Positions 43,503 through 45,542 of a DNA stretch of 45,542 nucleotides are shown here, in pieces. Source of the stretch: Gemmatimonadota bacterium. GTDB lineage: Bacteria; Gemmatimonadota; Gemmatimonadetes; Palauibacterales; Palauibacteraceae. The position numbers and the translations under genes were made by a program. Each line of letters begins with the position of its first letter. The stretch's first letter is position 1. The stretch spans positions 1-45,542 of the forward strand of contig JAJCZV010000095.1 in NCBI GenBank assembly GCA_029262175.1. Reading direction: 5' to 3'. The notes below the pieces were generated by a model. The model worked only from the letters and a program-made list of their open reading frames with translations. It made no database searches and was not told where the DNA came from.

Positions 43503-43891
43503 GCCAAGAGGATGATAATCAGGACGAGTAGCGCGATGATGATCATCGTGGTGCTGATGGTAATCGTGTCACCACCCGCCAGAAGCGCATCTAGCGACCT
43601 GACCTGTTCGGCCACACGACGGGCGTCAGCATCGTTGAGGACGGACGCCGCCGCGCGGACATCCTCGACGTCCAGCCTTGCGCCTTCCGCTATGCTCCGC
43701 ACGTCGGAGCGATCGAGAAACTGTTGGAGCAGAGCACGATCGCTACGGGCCCGATCGGCCTCCCCCACCACCATCGACTGAACTTCTCCTGCGTCCAGCG
43801 CGGTGCGGGCCACGTCCTGCCCGAAGGCGCTCGACGCGGGAAGTAAGAGCCCTACACCAACGATCAACATCGCTCTACGGAACATGGTCAT
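43499..43891 (-). CDS. PA2779-like small membrane protein
   Basis: A 130-residue protein with a signal peptide (RRAMLIVGVGLLLPASSAFG), a soluble helical segment and one C-terminal hydrophobic helix (STTMIIIALLVLIIILL). The motif LLQQFLDRSDVRSIAEGARL, then DVEDVRAAASVLNDADARRV, matches the PA2779 family pattern (a helical, heptad-like domain). In Pseudomonas PA2779 sits next to the C39 peptidase PA2778, as here. Its function is unknown; a partner or substrate of the peptidase is inferred. The ATG at 43891 has AAAGG about 8 bases upstream; a long basic extension back to 43978 is not supported. Confidence 0.75.
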   Translation of the reverse strand: MTMFRRAMLIVGVGLLLPASSAFGQDVARTALDAGEVQSMVVGEADRARSDRALLQQFLDRSDVRSIAEGARLDVEDVRAAASVLNDADARRVAEQVRSLDALLAGGDTITISTTMIIIALLVLIIILLA

Positions 43892-43928
43892 GCCACCAAC
43901 CTTTCTTGAGATCTTTATCGTTACAGAT

Positions 43929-44038
43929 CCGCGACCGTGACGATGTCGCGGTGAATTCTTGGTACGGATCGGACGCACCGTCCGACTTGTCGCTTGTGCC
44001 GAAGGTAGCCGCTGGCGCCACGCCCCCCAAAAGGGGCG
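43929..44038 (-). other. Three consecutive hairpins upstream of the PA2779-like gene
   Basis: The 239-base divergent region holds three perfect stems: 43929-43935 with 43945-43951 (7 bp), 43969-43975 with 43979-43985 (7 bp, 3-base loop) and 44021-44026 with 44033-44038 (6 bp). If the minus-strand transcript starts beyond 44040, all three lie in its 5' leader. No known riboswitch core was recognised. The same region must also carry the promoter of the KefB-like gene. Confidence 0.4.
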
Positions 44039-44130
44039 GGATCCTCCTTGACGGCCTTGCTGACAGATGACCCTCGGATCTTCCGCTCGATTGCTGGCCC
44101 CAGCGCAGGCACACCCCGCATCTTTAGTGG

Positions 44131-45542
44131 ATGACTCCCTCAGTGCCCGCCACCGCGGCGGCCGCCGCCGAAGGATTCGGGTTCCTCCCGGAACTTCTCC
44201 TCGTCTTCGCGGTTGCGGCCGCCTTCACCTACCTGTGCCAGCGACTCAGACTTGTCCCCATCGTGGGCTTCCTGGCCGCCGGTGTCGTGATCGGCCCGCA
44301 CGCGCTCGGCCTGGTCGAAAGCCGCGAACTGATCGATGCGATGGCAGAGATCGGTATCATCCTGCTGCTCTTTACGATCGGGGTCGAGTTCAGCCTCAAG
44401 AAGCTGGCCCTGATCCGCCGGTTCATTGTGCTGGGTGGAGGGCTTCAGGTCGGTCTGACCGTAAGCGTCACCGCGGTCGCGGTGATGCTCTTCGGCGTGG
44501 ATTGGCGCACGGGCATTTACACGGGCTTCCTCGTCGCGCTCAGCAGCACCGCGATCGTCCTCAAGCTTTTCGCGACCGCGGGCACGACCGATACACCGAC
44601 GGGTCGGATCGGGCTGGGCGTTCTGATTTTTCAGGACCTCGCCGTGATCCTGATGGTGTTGATGATTCCGGTCCTGGCGGGCGCGGGCGGCGCGCTGGCG
44701 CCGGTCTTGATCGCGCTCGGGCGCGCAGTCGCGATTATCCTCGTCGTTCTCGTTCTCGCCTCTCGCGCCGTGCCTCCCCTGCTGGACAACGTGGCGAAGA
44801 CGCAAAGCCCTGAGTTGTTCTTGCTTTCGGTGGTCGTGATTTGCTTCGGGATCGCGTGGTTGACGAGCCTCGGGGGCGTCAGTCTGTCTCTCGGGGCTTT
44901 CCTCGCCGGCCTCGTCGTGAGCGGCAGTCGATTCCGCGAGCATGCCGTAGGCGAGATTCTTCCGTTGCGCACGCTGTTCAACGCGGTCTTTTTTGTCTCG
45001 GTCGGGATGCTCCTGGACCTCGGATTCGCGGCTCAACATCCTCTGCTCGTTCTCGGCGTGACCGCCGCGGTTCTCTTCGGCAAGGCGGTGGTCACGACAC
45101 TCAGTGTGCTGGCGCTGCGCTACCCTCTCCGCATCGCGATCGCCGTCGCCCTCACGCTCGCACAGATCGGCGAATTCTCGTTCGTCCTCGAAGTGGCGGG
45201 CGAAGCTCAGGGACTCACGCCGGCGGGCGCGGGAGAAGACGGGCGACAAGTCTTTCTCGCCGTTACGGTCATTCTGATGACGGCCACGCCATTTCTGATG
45301 CGAGCCGAGCCGTACCTCCAACGCGTTCTGAACCGCGGGAGCGACGCGGTCGATGAGGCGTCGTCTCTATCCTCGGAAGGCGCAGATTCCGATCCACATC
45401 TGCCCAAGGAGGATCACGTCGTACTCGGCGGGTACGGGTTGGCGGGGCGAGCGATCGAGAGCGCGCTGAAGCAGCTGAGAATCCCGTATGTCGTGGTCGA
45501 CCTCAACCCGGCCTCGGTCATCGAGGCCCAGGCGCAAGGTGT
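44131..45542 (+). CDS. KefB-like CPA2 K+/H+ antiporter with RCK domain, cut by window edge
   Basis: At least 470 residues, open at the right edge. About twelve membrane helices (residues 15-400) carry the CPA2 hallmarks: VGFLAAGVVIGP, LLLFTIGVEFSL and the transport-site helix IFQDLAVILMVLMI with its Gln-Asp. A Ser/Asp-rich linker precedes the start of an RCK/TrkA-N domain, DHVVLGGYGLAGRAIESAL, a Rossmann nucleotide-binding fold seen up to the last base. It probably exports K+ in exchange for protons, gated by nucleotide or thiol state. Unlike the two antiporters at the left edge it has a conventional layout. ATG at 44131 gives a typical N-terminus; no strong ribosome-binding site is visible. 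Confidence 0.88.
   Translation, partial: MTPSVPATAAAAAEGFGFLPELLLVFAVAAAFTYLCQRLRLVPIVGFLAAGVVIGPHALGLVESRELIDAMAEIGIILLLFTIGVEFSLKKLALIRRFIVLGGGLQVGLTVSVTAVAVMLFGVDWRTGIYTGFLVALSSTAIVLKLFATAGTTDTPTGRIGLGVLIFQDLAVILMVLMIPVLAGAGGALAPVLIALGRAVAIILVVLVLASRAVPPLLDNVAKTQSPELFLLSVVVICFGIAWLTSLGGVSLSLGAFLAGLVVSGSRFREHAVGEILPLRTLFNAVFFVSVGMLLDLGFAAQHPLLVLGVTAAVLFGKAVVTTLSVLALRYPLRIAIAVALTLAQIGEFSFVLEVAGEAQGLTPAGAGEDGRQVFLAVTVILMTATPFLMRAEPYLQRVLNRGSDAVDEASSLSSEGADSDPHLPKEDHVVLGGYGLAGRAIESALKQLRIPYVVVDLNPASVIEAQAQG

Noticed and set aside
44140..45321. A 393-codon minus-strand open frame opposite the KefB-like gene
   Set aside because: It is an Arg/Glu/Asp-rich antisense shadow; the plus strand encodes a well-formed antiporter.

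Overview
The window is about 45.5 kb of high-GC DNA from a bacterium with a Gram-negative envelope: it encodes TamA/TamB, OmpA-domain proteins, two porins and several Sec signal peptides. TTG and GTG starts are common and genes are packed tightly, often with ATGA or GTGA stop/start overlaps. The style resembles Gemmatimonadota or a similar high-GC phylum, but no rRNA or universal marker gene is present, so this placement is a weak inference. No tRNA, rRNA, CRISPR array, transposase or prophage gene was recognised.

The dominant theme is ion flux and osmotic control. The window holds six mechanosensitive-channel-type proteins (five MscS-fold, one of the TM-helix-repeat type), two CorA transporters, three CPA2-type cation/proton antiporters, an SLC12-like cation-chloride transporter and a CaCA Na+/Ca2+ exchanger. 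One of the antiporters is fused to a voltage-gated-type K+ channel.

Layout. 141-8732 (+): antiporter, antiporter/helical/K+-channel fusion, SLC12-like carrier, MscS. 8745-9728 (-): CorA, convergent with that MscS. 10112-11428 (+): OprB-like porin. 11537-13024 (-): TM-helix-repeat protein. 13149-17344 (-): a very large OmpA-domain protein, an anchored protein and a doubtful small ORF. 17525-18982 (+): an NtrC-type sigma54 activator with a degenerate receiver domain. 19180-24782 (+): tamA-tamB. 29016-24796 (-): DUF432-like protein, MscS, ATP-grasp ligase, CaCA exchanger, tightly coupled. 29225-31013 (+): MscS and an OmpA-type lipoprotein. 33757-31077 (-): L,D-transpeptidase and a MepK-like M15 peptidase. 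34005-41292 (+): porin, MscS, helical/P-loop protein, MscS, CorA, a five-gene operon. 43891-41385 (-): PA2779-like protein and a PA2778-like C39 peptidase with an added outer-membrane barrel. 44131-end (+): KefB-like antiporter cut by the window edge.

The strongest candidates for undescribed biology are: (i) the antiporter/helical/Kv/zinc-ribbon fusion; (ii) the MscS/P-loop/MscS/CorA operon, whose large soluble protein has lost the Walker A lysine and appears to share a helical domain with the fusion; (iii) the DUF432/MscS/ATP-grasp/CaCA operon; and (iv) an envelope regulon with two sigma54-type promoters flanking a phosphorylation-independent-looking sigma54 activator, one of them driving tamAB. 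All functional statements come from motifs read by eye; no database search was possible.
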